Origin: Pseudomonas gingeri
Lineage (GTDB): Bacteria; Pseudomonadota; Gammaproteobacteria; Pseudomonadales; Pseudomonadaceae
Assembly: GCF_013386115.1 (NCBI RefSeq)
Contig: NZ_JACAOR010000001.1
Location: forward strand, 28,639-92,638
Direction of reading: 5' to 3'
Length of the DNA stretch: 64,000 nucleotides
Position numbers and translations under genes: made by a program. Within the stretch, counting starts at the first letter, position 1; each line of letters starts with the position of its first letter. Below are positions 18,872 through 27,117 of the stretch, one piece after another. The notes beneath the pieces are model-generated. The model was not told where the DNA came from. It did no database searches and saw only the letters and a list, made by a program, of their open reading frames with translations.

Positions 18872-19267
18872 ATGAAAGGCAGTTGTGCATGTGGAACCGT
18901 TGAATACGAGGTCGATAGTCTCGATATGCCCATAGGGCATTGTCACTGTCATACCTGCCGTAAAACCCATGCGGCTGTGTTTGCCCCCACGGCTGGGGTG
19001 CGGCGCGAGCATTTTCGCTGGGTCAAGGGCGAGGAGGCATTGACGGTCTTCGAGTCCTCACCTGGCAAGCTGCGGCATTTCTGTTCGCGATGCGGTTCGC
19101 ACCTGATGGCCGAGCGGCCACACCTGCCACTGGTGATCCTGCGGATCGCCACGCTGGATGATGACCCGGGACTCATTGGCCAACACCATATCTGGGTGTC
19201 CCACGACCTGCCGTGGCTGGCGTACGAAGAGGGTGCCCGTTATCCGGAGTGGCAGCCGGGGCGGTGA
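18872..19267 (+). CDS. GFA family zinc protein (glutathione-dependent formaldehyde-activating-like)
   Basis: A 131-residue CENP-V/GFA-fold protein with paired zinc cysteines: CACG at the N terminus, GHCHCHTCRKTHAAVF at about 24 and HFCSRCGSHL at about 74. All expected metal ligands are present. Family members bind glutathione conjugates or other small thiols; formaldehyde activation is only established for Gfa. The ATG at 18872 has a GAGGC site. Confidence 0.85.
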   Translation: MKGSCACGTVEYEVDSLDMPIGHCHCHTCRKTHAAVFAPTAGVRREHFRWVKGEEALTVFESSPGKLRHFCSRCGSHLMAERPHLPLVILRIATLDDDPGLIGQHHIWVSHDLPWLAYEEGARYPEWQPGR

Positions 19268-19421
19268 GCGCAAGCTTGTCGCCCCTGTCTTCGGCCTGCC
19301 ACCCGCCATTTTCAGTGAGAAAGATCCGGAAACCGTTGGTCCCTGGTTATGCGGGAGGACGATGCGAGCTGGAGGCGTGGTGCTGGTCGCGATGATTGCA
19401 GCGGGGCAGGTGAGTACTTCT

Positions 19422-19466
19422 GGTTATAACGTTAGATTATATTCTTATAAACGGTCATAACATTAG
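19422..19466. promoter_or_regulatory. Direct repeats in the tauE promoter region
   Basis: Two 14-bp elements, GGTTATAACGTTAG (19422-19435) and GGTCATAACATTAG (19453-19466), match at 12 of 14 positions and are spaced exactly 31 bp, about three DNA turns. The first contains the palindrome TAACGTTA. They lie 58 bp before the exporter start in an AT-rich 256-bp gap with no other gene, consistent with an activator binding two sites on one face. Confidence 0.45.
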
Positions 19467-19523
19467 CCGCTATGCTGCCCGCCAGTTTTTTTGTCGTCTC
19501 GCTAGATTCTCCAGGGTTTGCTA

Positions 19524-20309
19524 ATGGATGTCGGTAATTTCGGTTTTGTCGTGGCAGGCTTGGTGGTCGGCTTTATCGTTGGGTTGACGGGTGTCGGTGG
19601 CGGTTCTCTGATGACACCGATCCTGCTGTGGTTCGGTATCAACCCGGCGACCGCCGTGGGCACCGATCTGCTGTACGCGGCGATTACCAAGTCCGGCGGC
19701 GTGCTGGTTCACAAGAAGAACGACAATATCGACTGGAAGATCACCGGCTGGCTGACCCTTGGCAGCGTGCCGGCGGTGCTCTTGACCCTGTGGTTCCTGA
19801 GCAGCCTGCATACCGCGCCTGAAGCCCTGAACAGCGTGATCAAGCGGTCGCTGGGTTTTGTGCTGCTGCTGACGGCGCTGGCGGTGCTGTTCAAGAACAA
19901 GCTGCTGGCGTTTGCCCATCGGCGGGGTGTCGATCATTCGCTGATCAGTGCGCCGAAGTTGAACGGGCTGACGGTGCTGACCGGCCTCATCCTCGGCACC
20001 ATGGTCGCCTTGACCTCCATCGGCGCCGGCGCCCTGGGGACGGTGGCGCTGTTTATCCTCTATCCGTTTCTGCCGACCCGGCGCCTGGTGGGCACGGAGA
20101 TCGCCCATGCGGTGCCGCTGACCCTGGTAGCAGGTCTCGGGCATGCCAGCATGGGCAACATGAACTGGGAACTGCTGGGCTTTTTGCTGATGGGGTCGCT
20201 GCCGGGGATCTATATCGGCAGCCATCTGACCGGGCGGGTATCGGACGGGTTGTTGCGACCGTTCCTGGCGGCGATGCTGTTCTCGATCGGCTACAAGCTG
20301 GTGTTCTGA
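19524..20309 (+). CDS. TauE/SafE family sulfite/organosulfur exporter-like membrane protein
   Basis: A 261-residue inner-membrane protein of the TauE/SafE (DUF81) family. Two repeats each contain the glycine signature GLTGVGGGSLMTPILL (about 20) and ALTSIGAGALGTVALF (about 160), with about eight helices in all. Family members export sulfite or sulfonate-derived anions. ATG at 19524. Its last 19 bp overlap the convergent LysR gene. Confidence 0.88.
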   Translation: MDVGNFGFVVAGLVVGFIVGLTGVGGGSLMTPILLWFGINPATAVGTDLLYAAITKSGGVLVHKKNDNIDWKITGWLTLGSVPAVLLTLWFLSSLHTAPEALNSVIKRSLGFVLLLTALAVLFKNKLLAFAHRRGVDHSLISAPKLNGLTVLTGLILGTMVALTSIGAGALGTVALFILYPFLPTRRLVGTEIAHAVPLTLVAGLGHASMGNMNWELLGFLLMGSLPGIYIGSHLTGRVSDGLLRPFLAAMLFSIGYKLVF

Positions 20310-21211
20310 GATCGCTGTGGGTTGAATCCGGCCAGCAGGGCGTCCAGCACGCCGCGCACGGCGGGGACCATGCCTCGCCGGGAAGGGAAGATGGCATGCA
20401 GGCTGCCGGCGGGCGATGGGCGCTCGGGCAGGACCGGCAACAGGCGGCCCCGCGCCAGATCGTCCTGTACCAGGTTGGCCGGTAGCTGGGCGATACCGAT
20501 TCCCCTCAGGGCGGCGGCACGGAGTGTCTCCAGATCGTCGGTGGCCAGCCTTGGCTGGTGGCTGAAGACAACCGGATGCGGTGCCAGGAAATGCCACTGG
20601 TATTTGTCGTTGGTGTTGGCCATGGCCAGGGTCGGCATGCCCGCCAGATCGTCCAGGTCAGTGAGGGCAGGGTGCTGCGCCAGCAAGGCCGGGCTCGCCA
20701 CCAGGATGCGCCGGGAGTCGAGCAGGGGCAGCAATGTCAGGTCCGAATCTTCGAGCGGCAACAAGCGTACCCGCAGGGCGATATCCAACCCTTCCTCGAT
20801 GATATCCACGCGCCGGTTGGTGGCATCGAGCATGATCCGTACCGCCGGATTGTCCACCATGTACTGCGTCAGAATCTCCCTGGCACCCATCTGCAGCACG
20901 CCCAATGGGGAACTGATGCGTACCACGCCCTGAGGCGAGGCGCGCGTCTGGTCAATGGCGGTCTTCGCCGCCCGGGCTTCCTCCACCAGCGCCACGCAGT
21001 GCTGGTAAAACAGCCGACCGGCATCGGTCAACGAGATCCGTCGCGAGTTGCGATTGAGCAGGCGTACTCCCAGTTCCGCTTCGAGAGCGGCGACGCGCCG
21101 ACTGAGCTTCGAGGTCTGCAATCCCAGGACCTGCGCCGCTGCGGTGAATCCGCCGTGGTCCACCACTTTGGCGAAGAGGTACATGTTGTTCAGGTCGGTC
21201 AGATGATCCAT
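20291..21211 (-). CDS. LysR family transcriptional regulator
   Basis: A 306-residue LysR protein. The N-terminal winged HTH reads DLNNMYLFAKVVDHGGFTAAAQ through TSKLSRRVAALEAELGVRLLNR. The effector domain begins PQGVVRISSPLGVLQMGAREIL. The subgroup resembles AaeR/DmlR-type regulators. It is divergent from the pirin-SDR pair across 147 bp, so control of that pair is likely. ATG at 21211 is preferred over a TTG two codons upstream. Confidence 0.88.
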   Translation of the reverse strand: MDHLTDLNNMYLFAKVVDHGGFTAAAQVLGLQTSKLSRRVAALEAELGVRLLNRNSRRISLTDAGRLFYQHCVALVEEARAAKTAIDQTRASPQGVVRISSPLGVLQMGAREILTQYMVDNPAVRIMLDATNRRVDIIEEGLDIALRVRLLPLEDSDLTLLPLLDSRRILVASPALLAQHPALTDLDDLAGMPTLAMANTNDKYQWHFLAPHPVVFSHQPRLATDDLETLRAAALRGIGIAQLPANLVQDDLARGRLLPVLPERPSPAGSLHAIFPSRRGMVPAVRGVLDALLAGFNPQRSQNTSL

Positions 21212-21358
21212 GGCCAATCTCGTGGGGTGCGCGTCGTTCTATTTTCTACAACCTATCGTTGTTTTTGAAGCTGTTCTTCCAGGTTCATTTCAAATTTATC
21301 CTCTTCACATAGGGCAACCGGCCGCCTTTGGCCGTTCATCTACTGTGCAGGCACCGAT

Positions 21359-22063
21359 ATGTTGGAGCATCGATTCAAGGCCGATCTCGGCGGCGGCGAC
21401 TTTGGTTGGCTCAAGGCCCACCATCACTTCAGGGTCAGCGCCGATGGCAATCCCGCCCATCGGCCGCTAGGGGCGCTGGTGGTCTGGAATGATGACCGGA
21501 TTGCGCCCGGCACCGGTTTTCCCATGCATGGCCATGAAAGCATGGAGATCGTTTCCTATGTGCTGGAAGGCGCGGTGAGCCATCGCGACAGTCTTGGCGG
21601 GGAAGGTCGTACCGAGTCCGGTGACGTGCAGGTGATGAGCGCCGGCACGGGCATCCGGCATGAAGAGCGCAATGCCGATGGTGTCCCGTTGCGGCTTTTC
21701 CAGATCTGGTTGCGGCCGCGGGAAAAAGGCGGGCTTCCCGCCTGGGGCACGCGGCCTTTTCCCAAGTCTGATCGGGCCGGTCAATGGGTGGTGCTGGCCA
21801 GCGGGTTGCCGGGTGATGAAAGCGCCTTGCCGATCTGCGCCGATGCCCGGGTTCTCGGCGCGACGCTCAAGGCCGGGCAGCGCCTGGATTATCGCTGGTC
21901 GCCGGCATCCCAAGGCTACCTGGTACCGGCGTTCGGGGTGCTGACGGTCAACGGCGAGCGGGTCGAGGCGGGGGACGGTCTTGCCGTGAGCGAGGAGGCC
22001 GGGTTGCTGGTCGAGGCGATCGAAGACACCGAAGTAGTGCTGGTCGAGGTGCCTGGCGCATGA
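21359..22063 (+). CDS. Pirin family protein (quercetinase-like bicupin)
   Basis: A 234-residue pirin. The N-terminal cupin carries the iron-ligand set GFPMHGHESMEIVSYVLEG plus GTGIRHEE, with three His and one Glu. The C-terminal half is a second, metal-free cupin. Pirins of this type can open quercetin or act as redox-sensing cofactors. Its stop overlaps the next SDR gene (ATGA), so the two are co-translated, and a LysR gene lies divergently upstream. Confidence 0.9.
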   Translation: MLEHRFKADLGGGDFGWLKAHHHFRVSADGNPAHRPLGALVVWNDDRIAPGTGFPMHGHESMEIVSYVLEGAVSHRDSLGGEGRTESGDVQVMSAGTGIRHEERNADGVPLRLFQIWLRPREKGGLPAWGTRPFPKSDRAGQWVVLASGLPGDESALPICADARVLGATLKAGQRLDYRWSPASQGYLVPAFGVLTVNGERVEAGDGLAVSEEAGLLVEAIEDTEVVLVEVPGA

Positions 22064-22923
22064 ATACGATCATCATGACCGGCGGGACGTTCGGCCTGGG
22101 GCAAGTGACGGCACAGCGACTGGCTGAGGTCCCTGGCACACGATTGATCATCGGCGGGCGCACGACCCGCCTGCCGCTGGAACTGGCGAGGCTGGACAGC
22201 GTCCGGCAGTTCGCCCGGCAAGTGATCGAGTCGCTGGGCAGCACGAAGATCAATGCCCTGGTGCTCAACGCCGGGCTGGGCTTTCCGACGGCGGCGCGCA
22301 CGGTGGACGGCTACGAGAGCACCTTTGCGGTCAATCACCTGGGCCACTACCTGCTGCTGCGCCTGCTGGCGCCGGCGCTGGCCCGTGAGGCGATCGTGGT
22401 GCTGACGACCAGCAATACCCATGACCCGCAGTTCAGTCCGGTGGCGCCGTTTTCCTCCGTCGATGCGCAACAACTGGCCCATCTTGACCTGGGCAAGGCG
22501 GTGCGGGGCAGCGTCCCTTTCGAATCGGGATTCCGGGCCTATGCCACCTCGAAGCTGTGCAACCTGCTGACAGCGCGCGCCTTCGAGGCGTTGCCCGAGA
22601 CCCGCTCGCGCCGGATGCGGGTGATCGCCTACAACCCGGGTTATGTCCCCGGCACCGGCCTGGGGCGCAACCTGCCTTCGGGGGCACTGCCGGCGCCGCC
22701 TTCGGCATTGAGCCCGTACTTCGCCGAGGGCATGCGCCTGCAGGCCGGCGAGCTTCTGGCCGACCTGGCATTGGGGCGGATTGTCCCGCCGAAAGGGCGT
22801 CTGTACGCGTCCCTGGTGAGAGGCGAGCTGACCTGGCCGGAACCGTCCGAGCTCGCTCGCCGTGATGAGGTGGCCCGGCAACTGTGGCAAGACAGTGCGC
22901 GGTTGTGTGCCCTAGAAGTGTGA
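22060..22923 (+). CDS. Short-chain dehydrogenase/reductase
   Basis: A 287-residue SDR related to light-dependent-protochlorophyllide-reductase-like and retinol-dehydrogenase-like members. The cofactor motif TGGTFGLGQ lies at 7-15, LNAGLGFP follows the usual NNAG position, and YATSK carries the catalytic Tyr/Lys. It lacks a long N-terminal extension and starts right at the Rossmann strand. It overlaps the pirin gene by 4 nt, and its last 12 bp overlap the convergent SDR at 22912. Confidence 0.87.
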   Translation: MNTIIMTGGTFGLGQVTAQRLAEVPGTRLIIGGRTTRLPLELARLDSVRQFARQVIESLGSTKINALVLNAGLGFPTAARTVDGYESTFAVNHLGHYLLLRLLAPALAREAIVVLTTSNTHDPQFSPVAPFSSVDAQQLAHLDLGKAVRGSVPFESGFRAYATSKLCNLLTARAFEALPETRSRRMRVIAYNPGYVPGTGLGRNLPSGALPAPPSALSPYFAEGMRLQAGELLADLALGRIVPPKGRLYASLVRGELTWPEPSELARRDEVARQLWQDSARLCALEV

Positions 22924-23658
22924 AAGACCGCCGTCGACAATGATTTCCGAACCGGTCATGAACGACGAGTCGTCACTGGCGAGGAACACCACCGTGCGGG
23001 CAATTTCCTCCGCCTCGCCAAAACGCCCCAGCGGTACCTGGGACTCGATGCTGGCGGCGACCGCGCTGAGCTCGGACTCCGACAGTCCCAGCTTGCTGTG
23101 GAACGGAGTGCTGATCGGGCCGGGGCTGACCGCGTTGACACGGATACCCCGTGGCGCCAGCTCCGCGCCCAGGGTCAGCGCCAGGGAGCGCACGGCGGCT
23201 TTGCTGGCCGAGAGGATCGACAGGCCCGGCGCACCGACACGGTTCAGGAACGAGGTGGTCAGGATCACGCTGCTGCCTGTTACCAGCAGGGGCGAGGCTT
23301 TCTGGACAGTGAAGAACAGGCCTTTGAAATTCAGCGCGAACTGTTCATCGATCTGCTCTTCGGTCACGGCTTCCAGGGGCGCGGCGGTGCCGGCACCGGC
23401 GTTGGCAAACAGCACGTCGATCTGTGCATGGCGGCTGCGGATGGTATCGATGACACGGGCCAGGTCGGCTGGCTTGCGCAGGTCCGCGCTGATCACAAGG
23501 GCCTCGGGGCCGAGTTCGCGGCGGGCTTCTTCAAGGCGGCCTGGATGGATGCCGGTGACGATGACCTGGGCACCTTCGGCACGAAATTGGCGGGCGGTTT
23601 CCAGGCCGATACCGGAAGTGCCGCCAGTGATCAGGGCAACTTTGTCGGTCAGTTTCAT
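22912..23658 (-). CDS. SDR family protein with a substituted catalytic tyrosine
   Basis: A 248-residue classical SDR: cofactor motif TGGTSGIG at 11-18, FANAGAG at 84-90, Ser136 in TTS, and the C-terminal VDGGLSHF. The YxxxK motif reads LSASK, so Leu149 stands where the catalytic Tyr is expected while Lys153 remains. A long open frame runs upstream to 24471, but the family N terminus and a GAGAACG site place the start at 23658. It could be a pseudo-oxidoreductase or use another proton donor. A LysR gene is divergent upstream. Confidence 0.85.
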   Translation of the reverse strand: MKLTDKVALITGGTSGIGLETARQFRAEGAQVIVTGIHPGRLEEARRELGPEALVISADLRKPADLARVIDTIRSRHAQIDVLFANAGAGTAAPLEAVTEEQIDEQFALNFKGLFFTVQKASPLLVTGSSVILTTSFLNRVGAPGLSILSASKAAVRSLALTLGAELAPRGIRVNAVSPGPISTPFHSKLGLSESELSAVAASIESQVPLGRFGEAEEIARTVVFLASDDSSFMTGSEIIVDGGLSHF

Positions 23659-23886
23659 GGTCGTTCTCCGTCGAGGGGTTGAGAGTCTGTGAGGCTGTTC
23701 TGGCCTGGGGACCACTATCGTCGCCGGTGATCCGCTCGCCAAATCAGAAGATCTGTGCACCCGGGATAGAAAAACTGTGCTGCCTGAATCCAGGTCCGGG
23801 CCGGGCCCCTGGGGCTGGAAATTTTCATTCCTGTTTTCCCGGCGGACGGACACAATGGGACTGGTTTGAACGATCAGGTCCACCTC

Positions 23887-24801
23887 ATGAGAGCCCCCCA
23901 TCATCTGAATGCCCTGCGCGCCTTTGAAGCCGCCGCCAGGCATCTGAGCTACGTCCGTGCCGCCGAAGAACTGAACGTGTCGCCCGCGGCTATCGGGCAG
24001 TTGGTCAGGGGACTGGAGGACACCCATGGGGTGGTGCTGTTTCATCGCTCGCGCAGCGGACCTGCGAGACTGGAACTCACCGAGGTGGCGGTATCCGCGC
24101 TGGCGGATCTGCAGGCCGGCTTCGATCTGCTGAGTTCGGCGGTAGCCCGGTTCAAGGCCGGCGAACACAGCCCCGGCATCACCGTGACCGTACCACCGGC
24201 CTTCGCGGACAAGTGGCTGCTGGCGCGGGTGGAAGGTTTCCAGACGTTGTATCCGCAGTACGAGCTGCGGCTCGATACCAACGGCAGACTGGTGGACTTC
24301 GCCACGGACCGCATGGACCTGGGCATCCGCTTCGGCGCGGGACACTGGCCGGGCCTGACAGTCACCTACCTGATGGCTGAAGAGTTCTTTCCGGTGTGCA
24401 GTCCGGCGCTGTTGAGCGGCGCGCATCCATTGGCGAGCGCCGCGGATCTTCAGCATCATCCGCTGCTGCACGACGTTTCCATGCGCGGTGTCACGGCGTT
24501 CCCCACCTGGGAAACCTGGCTGCGCCGGTCAGGCTTCGAATACGACGATGCCCGGCGCGGCTTGCAGATCAACGACTCGGCGGCGGTGATGCAGACCGCT
24601 ATTTCCGGGAATGGCGTGGCGCTGGGCAGGCGCAGCCTGGTGGCGGCTGACTTGGCGGCGGGCCGCCTGGTCAGGCCGTTCGGTGATGCACTGTCGTGTG
24701 ATCTGGCGTACTACATCGTGCAGCGGGAGGGGACCGAGGGTTCGCCGGCGGCCGAGGCGTTCAAGCAGTGGTTGCTGGCGCAAGTGGCGTGCGATCGATA
24801 G
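23887..24801 (+). CDS. LysR family regulator (GcvA-like)
   Basis: A 304-residue LysR protein of the GcvA/TrpI subgroup. HTH segment: HHLNALRAFEAAARHLSYVRAAEELNVSPAAIGQLVRGLE. Effector domain begins GITVTVPPAFADKWLLARVEGFQ. ATG at 23887 is chosen over an in-frame TTG seven codons earlier. It is divergent from the Leu149 SDR across 228 bp with no other gene, so it may regulate that SDR. Confidence 0.88.
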   Translation: MRAPHHLNALRAFEAAARHLSYVRAAEELNVSPAAIGQLVRGLEDTHGVVLFHRSRSGPARLELTEVAVSALADLQAGFDLLSSAVARFKAGEHSPGITVTVPPAFADKWLLARVEGFQTLYPQYELRLDTNGRLVDFATDRMDLGIRFGAGHWPGLTVTYLMAEEFFPVCSPALLSGAHPLASAADLQHHPLLHDVSMRGVTAFPTWETWLRRSGFEYDDARRGLQINDSAAVMQTAISGNGVALGRRSLVAADLAAGRLVRPFGDALSCDLAYYIVQREGTEGSPAAEAFKQWLLAQVACDR

Positions 24802-24808
24802 CGCCGGC

Positions 24809-25816
24809 TCACGCCGGAGCCGCCGCAGTCGGGCCGGGCCTGATCGACAGATACCTTTCGATGATCTCCAGCAACAATGGGTTGTCCACGGTCTGCAGGA
24901 TGTTCACCAGGCCGCTGGTGGATGGCGCGATGGCCACATCCAGTCGCAGCGGTTGCTTGTAGCGCCAGCTCTTGCCGCGCGTGCGACCGGCACGCAACTC
25001 CACTTCCGTGTAGTACGGCGTCGAGGTGGCGACATCGGGATCGAGCAGCCAGGCGATGACCAGGGCGTCATGTATCCAGCAGCCGGTCAGGCTGCGGGTG
25101 GCGATCGAATAATCGATCCAGGGCCGGAAGGTCTCGCAGACAAAATCCGCCAGGGGCGTGTCGAGGCGTTCGATACGGTCCAGGTCGTCGTGGGTCATCA
25201 GGGTCTGCGTGGTGACATCCAGGGGCACCAGGGTGATCGGTGCGCCGCAATTCAGGACCCGCTGCGCGGCCTCGGGATCGAAGCCGAAGTTGGTGTCCTT
25301 GATGTAGTCATCCAGGGCAAACACGCCGCCCATGATCACGATTTCCCGGACCGCCGTGACCATCTGCGGATAACGTTCGACGGCCAGCGCCACGTTGGTC
25401 AGCGGCCCGATCGCCACCAGGGTGATTTCCCCGGGGTTGGCGCAGATCAGCTGGCCGATGGCGTCAGCCGCTTCCTGCTCCGGTGCGTCGAACGCGAGGG
25501 GCGGGCGTACGTCCTGCCACAGATGGGCCAACTGACGCTTGTGCACGGTATTGTCCAGTGCATCGCGCCAGGGCGCGCCGGGCTCCTGCAAGGCCTGGGT
25601 GCTGCCGCGGACCACCGGCAAGGAGCGACCGACCCTGGCCATCAGGTCCCGGGCGACGTTGTAGCCCACGGCGCTGGGCGTATTGCCCGCGACAGTGGTT
25701 ACCAGTTCAAGGGAGATTTGCGGAGCGGCCAGTGCCAGCGCCAATGCCAGACCATCGTCGACATTCGCACCTGCGATCCCATTCCCCGGATCGCAATCAA
25801 TGATTAAACGTTTCAT
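24809..25816 (-). CDS. Nucleoside hydrolase (inosine/uridine-preferring family)
   Basis: A 335-residue N-ribosidase. The Ca2+-binding aspartates sit in DCDPGNGIAGANVDDGLAL, a longer spacing than the usual DTDPGIDDA. IGPLTNVALAVERYP and GGVFALDDYIKDTNFGFDPEAA supply further ligand and ribose contacts. C-terminal HDALVIAWLLDPD carries the last Asp. It hydrolyses nucleosides to ribose and base. Its ATG is 16 bp below the lacI stop, so lacI and this gene form one transcript. Base preference cannot be read. Confidence 0.9.
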   Translation of the reverse strand: MKRLIIDCDPGNGIAGANVDDGLALALALAAPQISLELVTTVAGNTPSAVGYNVARDLMARVGRSLPVVRGSTQALQEPGAPWRDALDNTVHKRQLAHLWQDVRPPLAFDAPEQEAADAIGQLICANPGEITLVAIGPLTNVALAVERYPQMVTAVREIVIMGGVFALDDYIKDTNFGFDPEAAQRVLNCGAPITLVPLDVTTQTLMTHDDLDRIERLDTPLADFVCETFRPWIDYSIATRSLTGCWIHDALVIAWLLDPDVATSTPYYTEVELRAGRTRGKSWRYKQPLRLDVAIAPSTSGLVNILQTVDNPLLLEIIERYLSIRPGPTAAAPA

Positions 25817-25831
25817 TCCACCTTCTTTTTT

Positions 25832-26860
25832 TCAGGCTTGCGGTGTTTTCACGACATGGCATCCACAGGACTCACCAATCACCAGGCGATGGGAAAACTC
25901 TTGCAGTTTCACCTCGCCATCCCAGGCCAGCAGCATCGCAATGGCGGCCTTGGCCATTTCCCTGACGGGTTGGCAGACGGTGGTCAGTGACGGGGCGTAG
26001 AACGCCGATTCCTCGGTGCCGTTGAAGCAGACCAGCGCTACCTGCCCGGGGACTTTCAGGCCGTGCTCCGACAGGGCGCGGATGCAGCCTATGGCCTGGG
26101 CCTCGTTGGAGCAGAACAAGGCACGGGGAGGGCGACCTTCGGCCAGCATGCGCCGGGTCGCGTCATAGCCACCCTGGCGTGTGTAGCTCGCGGGGAATAT
26201 CCATTCGGGACGCTCCTCGATCCCGTTCTCGGTCAATGCGTCACGCCAGCCGTTCAGACGATCCTGGGCGTTGAGCATGTCCAGCGGCCCAGCGATGATG
26301 CCGACCTCGCGGTATCCATGGCCCAGCAGGTGCGCGGTGACCTGGCGGGCCGCGGCGCGTTCGTCGACCCGCAGCATATTGACGGCGAGCCTGGGGTCGA
26401 CCCGGTCGAGCATGACGAACGGCGTGCCGCTGGCCTGGATCAGGTCGATATGCGGATGACGGTCGACGCTGGTGTAGAACAGGCCATCGACGCGCTGGCT
26501 CAGCAGGCTGTTGATCAGGTTCAACTCGCGCTTGCGGCAGTCGCCCGAGTCACCCAGCAGGATGACCAGGCCGTTATCCAGGGCCTCCTGTTGCAGGGCA
26601 TGGGCAAAGGAGGCGATGAAGGTATTGGAGATGTTGGGAACGACCAGTCCATAGGTCCTGGTCTTGCCGGAGGCCAGTGCCTGGGCCACACCATTGGGTC
26701 GGTAACCGGTGCTTTTGATGGCGTCCAGCACGCGCTGGCGGGTAGCCTTGGCGACCGGCCGGGGGCCGTTGTTGATCACGTAGCTGACCACCGCCACCGA
26801 GGTTCCGGCCTCGCGGGCGACATCGTCCCGGGTCACGCGGCTTGCATTCTGTTTCGTCAA
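25832..26860 (-). CDS. LacI family transcriptional regulator of nucleoside utilisation
   Basis: A 342-residue LacI/PurR-type repressor. The HTH and hinge helix span about 8-62 (VTRDDVAREAGTSVAVVSYVINNG ... GVAQALASGKTRTYGLVVPN). A periplasmic-binding-protein-like effector domain follows and ends in HRLVIGESCGCH. It is transcribed ahead of the nucleoside hydrolase. An operator-like palindrome lies 57 bp upstream of its ATG, and a near-identical one upstream of the MFS gene, pointing to autoregulation plus control of the whole cluster. A nucleoside or ribose is the likely inducer. Confidence 0.92.
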   Translation of the reverse strand: MTKQNASRVTRDDVAREAGTSVAVVSYVINNGPRPVAKATRQRVLDAIKSTGYRPNGVAQALASGKTRTYGLVVPNISNTFIASFAHALQQEALDNGLVILLGDSGDCRKRELNLINSLLSQRVDGLFYTSVDRHPHIDLIQASGTPFVMLDRVDPRLAVNMLRVDERAAARQVTAHLLGHGYREVGIIAGPLDMLNAQDRLNGWRDALTENGIEERPEWIFPASYTRQGGYDATRRMLAEGRPPRALFCSNEAQAIGCIRALSEHGLKVPGQVALVCFNGTEESAFYAPSLTTVCQPVREMAKAAIAMLLAWDGEVKLQEFSHRLVIGESCGCHVVKTPQA

Positions 26861-26916
26861 GATTACCTTCCATTTCTTGTGAGCGGACAGACATCCGAAG
26901 GCTTCTGGGTAGCGGG

Positions 26917-26931
26917 TCTACTCGCGTAGAT
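26917..26931. promoter_or_regulatory. LacI-type operator upstream of lacI
   Basis: TCTACTCGCGTAGAT is a near palindrome (TCTAC and GTAGA half-sites around a central CG). It differs by one base from the core of the perfect palindrome at 30153-30168. Located 57 bp upstream of the lacI start in the 257-bp gap after the porin; I see no gene or clear terminator in the rest of that gap. Confidence 0.75.
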
Positions 26932-27117
26932 TCCCGCGCCGAAAAAAAACGGAAAAGGGGGCTGGGGTGGATGAAGGGAAGCGGCACTTCATGAGCAGAC
27001 CATTACCGATGTATGACATAGGACATTATCACTGCTGTTTTATTTCAGTTTGATGACCCCTGGAGGGGGTTCCCTTGAGCCGCCTGCAGCCCCTTTTCCC
27101 GGCCTTGTGTCGACTGA

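Noticed and set aside
22912..24471. Extended 519-residue version of the SDR
   Set aside because: The upstream 271 residues are antisense to the LysR gene at 23887 and non-homologous; the SDR fold begins at 23658.
27050..27117. Possible terminator after the porin gene (ACCCC/GGGGT dyad)
   Set aside because: Only a 5-bp stem with a short loop and no T-run; not strong enough to annotate.
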